NCBI GenBank assembly: GCA_002707145.1
Contig: PAMD01000009.1
Coordinates: 1-42,148, forward strand
Length of the DNA: 42,148 nucleotides
From: Flavobacteriales bacterium
GTDB taxonomy: Bacteria; Bacteroidota; Bacteroidia; Flavobacteriales; UBA7430
Reading direction: 5' to 3'
Made by a program: the position numbers and the translations under genes. Under the pieces are notes generated by a model that worked only from the letters and a program-made list of their open reading frames with translations, made no database searches and had not been told where the DNA came from. Of the stretch, positions 18,225 to 25,099 are shown in pieces (positions within the stretch are counted from its first letter, which is position 1; each line of letters starts with the position of its first letter).

Positions 18225-18512
18225 ATGACGACTGCTGATATAACCCTTCTACTACTTATAGGCCTCTCTTGCTTTACCGTAGGCTGGTTCCTTGGCCGCC
18301 AAAGGGCCCAAAAAATGGAGACCCTAAGACGCGAAAGGAGAACCCACAAAATTATAGGCCAAATGTTCACTGATTTGGAAGACGGCATTATTGAAGAAAC
18401 CCTATGGCAACAAAATATAGACTATTTAAACCAGTCCCTAAAAGAGGCATTAGCCAATGAAGACTATGAAAAGGCTGCCCAATTAAGAGACCTAATAAAA
18501 AACCAGGAATGA
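18225..18512 (+). CDS. Membrane-anchored UVR-motif protein, 95 aa
   Basis: An N-terminal membrane helix (about residues 5-23, ITLLLLIGLSCFTVGWFLG) is followed by a basic helix and a canonical UVR motif at the C-terminus (EALANEDYEKAAQLRDLI). This is the clearest UVR match in the window. It is the first gene of a plus-strand mini-operon of four overlapping tiny membrane proteins. The stop overlaps the next start as ATGA. The anchor would place the UVR hairpin at the inner face of the membrane. Confidence 0.7.
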   Translation: MTTADITLLLLIGLSCFTVGWFLGRQRAQKMETLRRERRTHKIIGQMFTDLEDGIIEETLWQQNIDYLNQSLKEALANEDYEKAAQLRDLIKNQE

Positions 18513-18619
18513 AAGACCTCATAACACTCATAATACTCATAATAGGAGGAATAGTCTCAACCCCATTCTTACTCCTATATCTAATAATAGACTCCATAAT
18601 AAAAAAAGTGAAAAAGTGA
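18509..18619 (+). CDS. Tiny membrane protein, 36 aa
   Basis: ATG overlaps the preceding stop as ATGA. The product (starts MKDLITLIILIIGGIVSTPF) is essentially one long membrane helix plus a basic tail (IIKKVKK). No family is recognised. Overlap on both sides, codon choice like its neighbours and a consistent membrane design support it as a real gene. Confidence 0.6.
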   Translation: MKDLITLIILIIGGIVSTPFLLLYLIIDSIIKKVKK

Positions 18620-18699
18620 TAGACCTACTATTAGAAATACAAATCATCTCTCTAACCGTTCTGGTCTGTCTGATTATAAGAGACAGATGGAACACCTAA
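18616..18699 (+). CDS. Tiny membrane protein, 27 aa, GTG start
   Basis: The GTG start overlaps the previous stop (GTGA). The product is one hydrophobic helix (LLLEIQIISLTVLVCLIIRD) with a charged tail ending RDRWNT. The next ATG lies inside its 3' end. Unusual start and small size lower confidence, but the chain of overlapping frames fits one translationally coupled cluster. Confidence 0.45.
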   Translation: MIDLLLEIQIISLTVLVCLIIRDRWNT

Positions 18700-18800
18700 C
18701 CTTTAACCCCTTCCGCCACATCGAAGGATTGGAGTGGCTCGTAGTAGGAATAGGGGTTATCCTTCTTATCCTCTTTTTCCGCGAAATAAAGGAATGGTAG
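18687..18800 (+). CDS. Tiny membrane protein, 37 aa
   Basis: Starts 13 nt before the end of the preceding frame. A polar N-terminus (MEHLTFNPFRHIEG) is followed by a membrane helix (WLVVGIGVILLILFF) and a charged end REIKEW. It is the last member of the plus-strand mini-membrane cluster; a gene-free region follows. Function unknown. Confidence 0.5.
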   Translation: MEHLTFNPFRHIEGLEWLVVGIGVILLILFFREIKEW

Positions 18801-19420
18801 CCTTCCCCGCTCCGGAAATATTTGGGGCCCTCGAATAGACACTTTTTTATCCATCCCGGGCAGTCATAATGGTCTCCAATAGTTGACATCAAACTCCACT
18901 ATGACCCCAATTAGTTAGGTTAGTGTGAGAGCCATGCTGGGAAGAGGTCTTCCCTAGGGACATGAGTAGAATCGCGCCATTATAACAGACCTCTCTAATC
19001 GGGACTTGGAGACACCTGTTGAAACCTGACCTCATATATATGGTCTATATTGGTCTAGGACCCCAATGGCCCCAATGGCTTATAGGGCCTTTGGGTGTCT
19101 TGGGACTCCTGAACCTCTGAGGTCCGATCCCATCTGATGAGGTTGGAATGATCTCAAAGAGTCTGACTCCTCTGATCTCTCTGATCTCTTATATCCCTAT
19201 TGTCATATAACCCGGACTATAGGCTTCTTATAACCTTACTCTGTCTTACTCTCTTACTGTGTCTATAGAGGTGTAGTAGTGTGTGTGCTCCCTCGCTCTT
19301 GAGGTCACTTGGACTCTTGACGTCACCTCATCATCATTGACCATTGTACACCTAGGGCAACATTGCCACAGAACATTGCCCTGGCAATTGCCTGGGAACA
19401 CTTCTGGGAACACTTCCTGA
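18801..19420. other. Gene-free region with simple repeats and hairpins
   Basis: About 620 nt with no convincing frame on either strand and a higher GC content than the surrounding AT-rich genes. It has a palindromic hairpin GGGAAGA-GG-TCTTCCC (18939-18954), short direct repeats (CCCCAATGG twice at 19062-19079, CTGATCTCT near 19170) and GGGAACACTTC repeated at 19395-19415. Together with the iterons that follow it could be a replication origin flank or encode small RNAs. Confidence 0.5.
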
Positions 19421-19421
19421 G

Positions 19422-19468
19422 AACAATCCGGGAAGCAATCCGGTAAGCAATCCGGTAAGCAATCCGGG
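19422..19468 (+). repeat. 12-bp iterons (AAGCAATCCGGT)
   Basis: Three adjacent 12-bp units at 19433-19444, 19445-19456 and 19457-19468 (the last ends GGG), preceded by a degenerate unit AACAATCCGGG at 19422-19432. Phased tandem repeats of this kind are typical binding arrays for replication initiators or repressors. Confidence 0.75.
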
Positions 19469-19530
19469 AAGAACACTCGGGTAGCACTTCTGAGAAGTCT
19501 CCTACCCATAAGAACACTCGGGTAGCACTT
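19469..19530 (+). repeat. Two exact 21-bp direct repeats
   Basis: Positions 19469-19489 and 19510-19530 are identical over 21 nt (core GAACACTCGGGTAGCACTT), separated by 20 nt. They follow directly on the iterons and precede the operator/promoter P4 array. Likely regulatory or origin sites. Confidence 0.8.
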
Positions 19531-19538
19531 ATACGGTT

Positions 19539-19558
19539 GTTAATAACTTGTTAATAAC
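19539..19558 (+). promoter_or_regulatory. Tandem GTTAATAAC operators upstream of P4
   Basis: GTTAATAAC occurs at 19539-19547 and again at 19550-19558. The first ends 20 nt before the CCAGA of P4, close to the fixed 19 nt seen at P1-P3. Presumed binding site of a phage regulator. Confidence 0.6.
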
Positions 19559-19567
19559 TTTTGTGTA

Positions 19568-19602
19568 CCAGATTTTTTTATGTGGGAAAGTTTTATTATA
19601 TT
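19568..19602 (+). promoter_or_regulatory. Promoter P4 with no obvious gene downstream
   Basis: CCAGATTTTTTTATGTGGG (19568-19586), 10 nt, TATATT (19597-19602). The spacing is exactly as in the other copies; the 3' end of the upstream box is GGG instead of CGT. No good open frame lies between it and P1, so it may produce a short RNA. Confidence 0.7.
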
Positions 19603-19608
19603 ACCTAT

Positions 19609-19767
19609 ATAGAAAATTGATCATATAGGTGATCTCTCCCCAGAAAAGCTTTAACTGGGTAGGATTAATCCGGGCCTGTGTTAATAAAAAAAGTTATTAA
19701 CAGTCTATGGGGCCCCTAACTGATTGAGAACCAATCAGTTATGGAAGGTTACAAGAAGTTATTAAAA
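19609..19767 (+). ncRNA. Candidate small RNA or leader from P4
   Basis: A structured stretch: a hairpin AACTGATTG-AGAAC-CAATCAGTT (9 bp, 19718-19740), an inverted operator pair GTTAATAA/TTATTAAC (19680-19701) and a possible 19-codon frame (ATG at 19741, stop 19800). Nothing here resembles a known RNA family. The ends are guesses. Confidence 0.3.
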
Positions 19768-19793
19768 GTTATTAACAATGGATTGTTAATAAC
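19768..19793. promoter_or_regulatory. Perfect 26-nt palindromic operator upstream of P1
   Basis: Arms GTTATTAACAAT (19768-19779) and ATTGTTAATAAC (19782-19793) flank GG, a perfect palindrome holding two inverted GTTAATAAC sites. The right arm ends 19 nt before the CCAGA of P1, the same distance as at P2 and P3. A half-site GTTATTAAA lies at 19758-19766. Likely bound by a dimeric regulator. Confidence 0.7.
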
Positions 19794-19812
19794 TATGTGA
19801 AAAAAGTTGCAC

Positions 19813-19847
19813 CCAGATTTTTATTTGTCGTCCTTTATGATTATATT
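19813..19847 (+). promoter_or_regulatory. Promoter P1
   Basis: CCAGATTTTTATTTGTCGT (19813-19831), 10 nt, TATATT (19842-19847), then about 44 nt of A-rich leader to the ATG at 19892. The box and leader are almost identical over about 70 nt to P2, with differences confined to the T-tract. Confidence 0.8.
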
Positions 19848-19891
19848 TAACTATAACAAATTAATAACTATAACACATAAAAACAAAAATC

Positions 19892-20152
19892 ATGAAAAAT
19901 TTAGCTCAAGACAGACCTGGTAAACTTTACAACATTAAACAATTCGAGAACTTCTTAATTAGCGAAGGCGCTACAGTTGATTGTCCAGAATTCCAATTAT
20001 ATAAGTCGCTTCCTGTATATGGAGACGAGTATGGTGAAGAGTACTACGGAGTTGATGAGGTTCTTGAACTTATGATAAAGGACCAAGGTCCAGAATTCGT
20101 AAGACATACACAGACAGAAGTAGTCCAGTATTGGACTCCAGCAGGTTGTTAA
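19892..20152 (+). CDS. Hypothetical protein, 86 aa
   Basis: A small acidic protein of unknown family (MKNLAQDRPGKLYNIKQFEN...), with a Tyr/Glu-rich centre (YGDEYGEEYYGVDEVLEL). It is the first product of P1. Its stop codon TAA is part of the next operator (GTTAATAAC at 20148-20156). Early regulator or host-takeover protein is possible from the promoter context only. Confidence 0.75.
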   Translation: MKNLAQDRPGKLYNIKQFENFLISEGATVDCPEFQLYKSLPVYGDEYGEEYYGVDEVLELMIKDQGPEFVRHTQTEVVQYWTPAGC

Positions 20153-20156
20153 TAAC
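20148..20156 (+). promoter_or_regulatory. GTTAATAAC operator of P3, overlapping a stop codon
   Basis: The site ends 19 nt before the P3 CCAGA box, identical spacing to P1 and P2, and embeds the TAA of the preceding gene. Confidence 0.6.
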
Positions 20157-20175
20157 TTTATCGAAATAAATTAGA

Positions 20176-20210
20176 CCAGATTTTTTTAAGTCGTAAAAAA
20201 GGTTTATATT
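20176..20210 (+). promoter_or_regulatory. Promoter P3
   Basis: CCAGATTTTTTTAAGTCGT (20176-20194), 10 nt, TATATT (20205-20210). The leader to the ATG at 20278 is 67 nt. Confidence 0.75.
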
Positions 20211-20277
20211 TATATTATAGAAATGAAACAAAACGATTTAATCACATATAATAAATAACAGTAAAAAACAGATCATT

Positions 20278-21405
20278 ATGCAAACATTATTAAGCAACAC
20301 ACTAGTCGAAACAAAGAAAAAAGAGGCCATTAAAGCCCAGTCATTAACCAAGAGAATCTCTACAGGAGAACTAAAACTGGTTGATGAAGGTCACGTTGAA
20401 ATAAACGGAATGACTATTAAAATTACTAAGGATGCCTATAAAGGACTGGTTAAATCCTTAGAGCTTCCTCAATCATTTACATCAAGATTAGACAGGTTAT
20501 TTAACTCTAAATCTAAAATTGATTTTATTAATACCCTATCAAGAGCAATCGCCACATTGGGAACAAAGTCCTTAAATGTTATCTTAAGTCCTATCAGTAA
20601 AACAATCGTAGGGTTCACAAAATCAAGTTCTATAATAACTAATGAATCATTCTTTAAACTGTCTGACAAGATCATAGATGGTCAAGGGTTCCAACTGGTT
20701 GATATGAATGTTAACCCAGTTACTGGAGGAGTCTCAATGAATGCTATGCTAGATGCAGAACATCAGATTAAAAGTCTCTCTAATGAGGCCTTTAAAACAG
20801 GACTTACAATCTCAAACAATCCTAACACAGGAATTCAGGTCTCACCATATATAAACAGGTTATGGTGTGCTAATGGTTGTACTACCCAAATGGCAGCGGA
20901 GAGTTATATGCTTAACGACCTATCAGTACCAGGTACCTCAAAATTCTTTGAACATATTAATCACTTAAGAAAAACTAACTTTATTCCAGAAGGATATGGA
21001 GACAAAGTCCGAAGTGCACATAATACTAAAGCATCCATTGCTGAAGTTAACAGGGCATTTAACCTCATCAAACCATTCGTAGGAGAACGTGCTGAATCTA
21101 TTATCCCAAGAGGAAAGAACTACGATGCCTATGGTAAAATGGGAGTAGACCTTAACCTTGGAAAGGTTGATAAAAGAACCGCTGAAAGTAACCAGTCTAT
21201 ATGGTCACTTGTTAATGCTATCACATGGACAGCCACTAATAGCGATAAAGTCTTAGAGAATAATATCCAAGATAAAGACAGGGTTAACCTTCAAATAGCT
21301 GGAGGAAACCTATTAGACTCTAAATATCATTTACAGAATAGACAAAAGAGTCCATTCACTGGAGGTTTAAACCCTGATGATCAGATCGGGATGATCCTTA
21401 ACTAA
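20278..21405 (+). CDS. Hypothetical protein, 375 aa, DUF932-like
   Basis: A basic, soluble protein. The central pattern (DMNVNPVTGGVSMNAML..., then SPYINRLWCANGCTTQMAAE) loosely resembles the phage/plasmid DUF932 family, in which a conserved C-x-N-G follows a beta-rich segment. The similarity is weak and judged by eye. It has its own promoter (P3) and a terminator hairpin 49 nt after the stop, so it is a monocistronic unit that is probably strongly expressed. It lies between two other operator-controlled genes; a DNA-associated replication role is possible. Confidence 0.7.
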   Translation: MQTLLSNTLVETKKKEAIKAQSLTKRISTGELKLVDEGHVEINGMTIKITKDAYKGLVKSLELPQSFTSRLDRLFNSKSKIDFINTLSRAIATLGTKSLNVILSPISKTIVGFTKSSSIITNESFFKLSDKIIDGQGFQLVDMNVNPVTGGVSMNAMLDAEHQIKSLSNEAFKTGLTISNNPNTGIQVSPYINRLWCANGCTTQMAAESYMLNDLSVPGTSKFFEHINHLRKTNFIPEGYGDKVRSAHNTKASIAEVNRAFNLIKPFVGERAESIIPRGKNYDAYGKMGVDLNLGKVDKRTAESNQSIWSLVNAITWTATNSDKVLENNIQDKDRVNLQIAGGNLLDSKYHLQNRQKSPFTGGLNPDDQIGMILN

Positions 21406-21453
21406 AAGACCTAAACCCCAACAGTGTTACTGTTATTAATTATGTTATAATAG

Positions 21454-21483
21454 AGATGAGGTCCGTTGGGTACCTCATCTTTG
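21454..21483 (+). terminator. Rho-independent-like terminator after the 375-aa gene
   Basis: AGATGAGGT (21454-21462), 9-nt loop, ACCTCATCT (21472-21480), then TTG. A perfect 9-bp stem with only a short T tract. Confidence 0.75.
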
Positions 21484-21495
21484 TAAGGTCTGATT

Positions 21496-21504
21496 GTTAA
21501 TAAC
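21496..21504 (+). promoter_or_regulatory. GTTAATAAC operator of P2
   Basis: Ends 19 nt before the P2 CCAGA box, as at P1 and P3. Confidence 0.6.
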
Positions 21505-21523
21505 TTTTTTGAAACTTTTTCAC

Positions 21524-21558
21524 CCAGATTTTTTTATGTCGTCCTTTATGATTATATT
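21524..21558 (+). promoter_or_regulatory. Promoter P2
   Basis: CCAGATTTTTTTATGTCGT (21524-21542), 10 nt, TATATT (21553-21558); leader 37 nt to the ATG at 21596. About 70 nt are a near-duplicate of P1. Confidence 0.85.
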
Positions 21559-21595
21559 TAACTATAACAAATTAATAACTATAACACATAACAAA

Positions 21596-22678
21596 ATGCA
21601 AAAAGGAAAATTCACAGTAAAAGTACAGAAGTCGAACATCATCCTCCAATCTATAGAAGGTGGTAACCCTCAATTAATAACCTCATCAAACAGACACTAC
21701 TCTAAGATGAGACAGGCTGGAGAAGACCAGAGAATAGTCAATTTCACCGCTACAGGTAGAGTTACAGTTTGTGCCGATTATGGAGGTGACTACAAACTGG
21801 CAGAGGTTAAGACCAATGCTAAAAAGTTTAACCCATCTGAGGCGATCACTACGATGGCCCAATTAGATATAGACCCTAACAGTCTCCAACCTATCGAGAC
21901 CGGAACTATATTCGACAAATTTATGTCTAACGAAGGCGGTTTCCTACCAGGAACCAACATCATGGCAGCAGGTGCTCCAGGTGTCGGTAAGACTACCCTA
22001 CTCCTAGAGCTCCTAGAAGGTGCCCAAAAGAACGGACATAAGGTCCTTTTCATCAGCGCAGAAATGAACAAGATGGATATGGCCCGTTACACTAAGAGAT
22101 TCCCTAACTGGTCGAACCTTCCAATCCTCTTCCTTAACGAATTCACGGATCAGTGTCCTAAAACCGTAGTAGAATCGGTTATTAACGAAGGTTGGGACCT
22201 AGTCCTAACCGATTCCTACACTGAAGTTAATGACACTGTCAAAGAGAGTTGTAACCTAACCCGATCTAAAACCGAAAAATGGTTCCTAGACCTGATGATC
22301 TCCAATAACGAAGGCCGTAACAGGACCAAAACCTTTACCACGTTCATTACCATACTGCAGTTATCCAAAGGTGGTACCTTCGTAGGCAGTAACAAACTAA
22401 AGCATATGACCTCAGCTATGATGGACATTAACTGGGAAGGTGGAGAAAACAGTGGACAGAGATATATGGAGTTCACCAAGAACAGGTGCGGAATGGTTGG
22501 ACAAAAACTCTACTACAGACTGGGCGAAACTGTCCAACTCGACGAGGAGAGGTTCATTAAAGAACTGGAGTACAAGCAGATCCTAGAGGACGAAGGTCAA
22601 TCTAACCAGTTCGACTGGGACGATATCTTCAAAGGAGACACTGAGACCTCTGACGTGGAGATGGCCAAAGAGATATAA
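21596..22678 (+). CDS. RadA/RecA-like P-loop ATPase, 360 aa
   Basis: The start at 21596 is chosen because P2 lies inside the longer in-frame extension from 21494. Walker A is GAPGVGKT (126-133), a glutamate after the next strand (FISAEMNK, Glu156) fits the RadA/DnaB/KaiC class, and Walker B is DLVLTDS (201-207). The order (strand, P-loop, SAE, hydrophobic strand ending in D) matches RadA/Sms or the DnaB-type core without an N-terminal zinc finger. Likely acts on DNA in recombination or as a helicase-type motor. The acidic tail (FDWDDIFKGDTETSD) may mediate contacts. Its G+C content and codon choice (more ACC, CTA, GTC) differ from the minus-strand genes. Confidence 0.8.
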   Translation: MQKGKFTVKVQKSNIILQSIEGGNPQLITSSNRHYSKMRQAGEDQRIVNFTATGRVTVCADYGGDYKLAEVKTNAKKFNPSEAITTMAQLDIDPNSLQPIETGTIFDKFMSNEGGFLPGTNIMAAGAPGVGKTTLLLELLEGAQKNGHKVLFISAEMNKMDMARYTKRFPNWSNLPILFLNEFTDQCPKTVVESVINEGWDLVLTDSYTEVNDTVKESCNLTRSKTEKWFLDLMISNNEGRNRTKTFTTFITILQLSKGGTFVGSNKLKHMTSAMMDINWEGGENSGQRYMEFTKNRCGMVGQKLYYRLGETVQLDEERFIKELEYKQILEDEGQSNQFDWDDIFKGDTETSDVEMAKEI

Positions 22679-22698
22679 ACGGATGTTATAGTAGTCAT

Positions 22699-22722
22699 CG
22701 GGCCCCTTGCATTGGGCCCTTT
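22699..22722 (+). terminator. Possible terminator after the RadA-like gene
   Basis: GGGCCC (22700-22705), loop CTTGCATT, GGGCCC (22714-22719), then TTT. A GC-only 6-bp stem 21 nt after the stop. Moderate support. Confidence 0.5.
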
Positions 22723-23291
22723 GGCGTATGGTCTGAAAGGTACCGTTGTAACCCGTCTAACCGGTATGTGTAACCTATAAGGAGGGGCCGTCGGTTAGAA
22801 CCTGGTGCAATAGAGGGTATCCTGTGGACGGTCGGTGTCACAATGGGGACTGGGGTTTAATTAAGGGCTACTCTAATGGGTCGTCATGTGTCTTCTCAAA
22901 GGGGGTTTGGGGTCCTCGCGTGCCTGGGTGTAGGGGATGGTTCAGAGTTGACATAGGATTTGGAATGGGATATGACCTGTCTGGGTACTGGAGGTCTCCT
23001 TATATTATAATGATATAGGATACTTAGAGTACAGAGAGTACCAGACTGGGTTGGTGTGGGCCTTAGGGCAGGAGGCCTGGTGTAGAGAGGGGTTAGGTTC
23101 AGGTTTTTTCCAATTTTTTTCCGGAATAGTGAGAGGTTAGAGTAAATAGGAGGGGAAAGGGGTGGATTAGTTTGATTGTTTAGGATCTATTAGTCCTTAT
23201 AGGTGTTATAGGGGTTTCTTCTCTTGTTATCTATATAGATTGTTTATTATATTATCTATATTATGGTTATGTTTATTGAGGGGGTGCGCCC
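22723..23291. other. Gene-free G-rich region
   Basis: 570 nt with no convincing gene. The plus strand is strongly G/T-rich (GGGG runs at 22779, 22843, 22905, 23091 and 23151), opposite to the C-rich plus strand of 18225-18820. A 64-codon frame at 22824-23018 has no homology and odd composition, so it is rejected. There is a polypyrimidine/T-rich tract near 23103-23120. It may be a second flank of a replication origin, or hold small RNAs. Confidence 0.45.
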
Positions 23292-23541
23292 TTATTTGGC
23301 GGTCTTCTTCTGGTATCTGAATAGTATATCGGTTAGGCGGATGGCCCATTCATAGTCTTCTCTCATTAGGGCCTCGTCTATACTTTCGTTCAGCCATTGT
23401 GCGTAGGTTCTGGATTGATCGTTATTGGAGACCGTCTCCTTAAACCGGGTTAAGATGTTTTTTCGGGTAGGTTTCATTCCTGTTCTGCTATCATCATAGT
23501 TTACTTCCAAAAAAGTCTTCGTATAGTTTTATATGCTTCAT
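23292..23541 (-). CDS. UVR-motif protein with capsid-targeting-like leader, apparently frameshifted
   Basis: A frame starting ATG at 23541 (ATGA overlap with the preceding gene stop) reads MKHIKLYEDFFGSKL and stops at 23494. A run of six T (23514-23509 on the minus strand) offers a +1 shift, after which the frame continues to 23292 as EVNYDDSRTGMKPTRKN... with a C-terminal UVR-like helix (DEALMREDYEWAIRLTDIL). Joined, the N-terminus would be MKHIKLYEDFLEV, like the leaders of the two upstream genes. Either one extra T disrupts the gene, or frameshifting is programmed. Without a shift, the downstream part could only start at TTG (23510) or an internal Met. Confidence 0.55.
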
Positions 23542-24713
23542 AATTCTACTGTAATTTGACTTCCATCATCTTCTACATTCTTTGCCTTTAAATGCTTTTT
23601 AATATATGCCATGTAGATATTGTTTCGTCTCCTGTCGTTATCTCCTCTGTTTTTAGAACCTGTAAATTCGAGTGACTTTATATTCTTATTCTTTTTAATA
23701 ACCTTCTTTGTCATGTCTACTATTGTAGCCATTACTCTAAAAATGTCTCCTTCATTAGTTACAACAACATTGTTCAGGTATCCATCTTCAATTATACCAA
23801 AGCTAATGTTTACTACTGTCCATTCTCCTTCTTTTGTCCAATCTTCATGAAAGTCAAATGTTACTTCATATTTGGTATCTAAGTCTGTTTCAAAATCATA
23901 GTATTCATGATATTGATCCTTTTGTTGTAGTTTATACTTATATGGCTTTGCACTAGCATCTCCTATCTCATTAATAAGTTCTTCGAATAGTTTTATATGC
24001 TTCACTCCTATTTCGTTAACAGTACTTTCATTTCTAATGTATCCAAGATCACCACCTCCACCTCCACTGATATGTCCTCCTCTAATAACAAAGCCTCCAT
24101 TATATTTGTCTTCTGATATCGTGACCTTGTCGTTAATTTTTCTGATTGCCTTTTTCAAATAGGCTAAATAGAATCTACCTCTTCTATTGTTTATACTCTC
24201 TTCTTCACCCTTGTCTGCTTTAGGAATTATATAGATTTCATTAATCATAAAGTCTTTAGACGCTTCATTAATTACAGGAATAGCAGTGTCTACTACGGTT
24301 GCAAGTATTCTATATTGTTCATGAAGATTTGTTGTCCTTTCTCTGTCGTCTTCATCGTCTATGTTAAATTCAGTACCTGTAATGGGTTTAGACTTTGCAT
24401 AGAAACCTATGTTCATCTTCATTTCAAGTTTTCTAGAAGTCTTTCTTTTTACTGGTTTTGGACGACGACTTATGTGTTTTTTAACAGTCCATGCTATTTC
24501 CATTTCATAGTCAGTACCTTTATCACCGCTAAAACTCCATTTAACAACTCTATCAGGGTCTAACCAATCTATAGGATTGTCTGTTCTATTCTCTTGAGCC
24601 TTGAGCATATCCTTAACTACTTGTCTTGGAGAAGGTCCATGGACCTTAAATGGTTTTGCGCTTGCATCTCCAATTTCATTGATATGTTCTTCGAAAAGTC
24701 TTAAGTGCTTCAT
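23538..24713 (-). CDS. Duplicated-domain internal-head-like protein, 391 aa
   Basis: The N-terminus MKHLRLFEEHINEIGDASAK is almost repeated inside the protein near residue 240 (VKHIKLFEELINEIGDASAK), just after the linker NESTVNE. Each leader is followed by a diverged copy of one alpha/beta domain (for example ILATVVDTAIPVI...RFYLAYLKKAIRK against VMATIVDMTKKVI...NIYMAYIKKHLK). The leaders resemble T4 capsid targeting sequences (MKTYQEFIAEA), which are cut after xxE by the prohead protease. Probably a two-unit precursor of packaged proteins. Stops in an ATGA overlap with the next gene. Confidence 0.7.
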   Translation of the reverse strand: MKHLRLFEEHINEIGDASAKPFKVHGPSPRQVVKDMLKAQENRTDNPIDWLDPDRVVKWSFSGDKGTDYEMEIAWTVKKHISRRPKPVKRKTSRKLEMKMNIGFYAKSKPITGTEFNIDDEDDRERTTNLHEQYRILATVVDTAIPVINEASKDFMINEIYIIPKADKGEEESINNRRGRFYLAYLKKAIRKINDKVTISEDKYNGGFVIRGGHISGGGGGDLGYIRNESTVNEIGVKHIKLFEELINEIGDASAKPYKYKLQQKDQYHEYYDFETDLDTKYEVTFDFHEDWTKEGEWTVVNISFGIIEDGYLNNVVVTNEGDIFRVMATIVDMTKKVIKKNKNIKSLEFTGSKNRGDNDRRRNNIYMAYIKKHLKAKNVEDDGSQITVEL

Positions 24714-24715
24714 AC

Positions 24716-25084
24716 TTATTCTTCGATTTCTTTCATTTTCTTAATAGCCCAATCAACTCCTTCATCTCCACCCCAAATAAGCCATGCTACATGTCCATTA
24801 TCTTTCCACGGTTGGTCTTTATGTTCTGCATTTATAGAACTATTTTTTCTATGTCTATTAAAAGCCGCCATACGTCCTACAACATCTCTTGATACCGCTT
24901 CACCTTTTGCCAGTTGATGTGCTCTTTGCCATCCTACTGCGGTTCCAGCTGTAACCTCATCTCTACCATACTTCTCTTTCCATTCAATTGCTTTTTTAGC
25001 ATTCGTACTTGCTGCTTTCGGATAGTCTGCAAATTTATCTTCTGCCTCTAAGATAAAGTCTTCATATAATTTCATTCTTTTCAT
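24716..25084 (-). CDS. Packaged-type protein with capsid-targeting-like leader, 122 aa
   Basis: The leader MKRMKLYEDFILEAEDKF matches the capsid-targeting pattern (F-I-L-E before the presumed cut). The rest carries a compact conserved-looking domain: YPKAASTNAKKAIEWKEKYG, then GWQRAHQLAKGEAVSRDVV, MAAFNRHRKNS and AWLIWGGDEGVDWA. I have the impression of a recurring phage domain with this WGGDxGxxWA end, but cannot name its function. Two nt separate its stop from the next start. Confidence 0.7.
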   Translation of the reverse strand: MKRMKLYEDFILEAEDKFADYPKAASTNAKKAIEWKEKYGRDEVTAGTAVGWQRAHQLAKGEAVSRDVVGRMAAFNRHRKNSSINAEHKDQPWKDNGHVAWLIWGGDEGVDWAIKKMKEIEE

Positions 25085-25099
25085 AGATTATATATTCTC

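Noticed and set aside
18164..18597. Minus-strand frames over the mini-membrane cluster
   Set aside because: Antisense to a better supported chain of overlapping plus-strand genes.
19246..19517. Minus-strand frames with repeating peptides (RIAYRIAYRIAS, PDCLPDCLPDC)
   Set aside because: The peptides come from the iteron DNA repeats; no leader, no conservation and no neighbour support.
19422..19530. CRISPR-like repeat array
   Set aside because: Units are adjacent or separated by one 20-nt stretch, with no regular spacers and no cas genes.
21494..21595. Longer N-terminus for the RadA-like ATPase starting at 21494
   Set aside because: The extension would contain the operator, promoter P2 and its leader; the real start is 21596.
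22824..23018. Plus-strand 64-codon frame in the G-rich region
   Set aside because: Composition is Gly/Trp/Ser-rich from base bias; no start context or recognisable domain.
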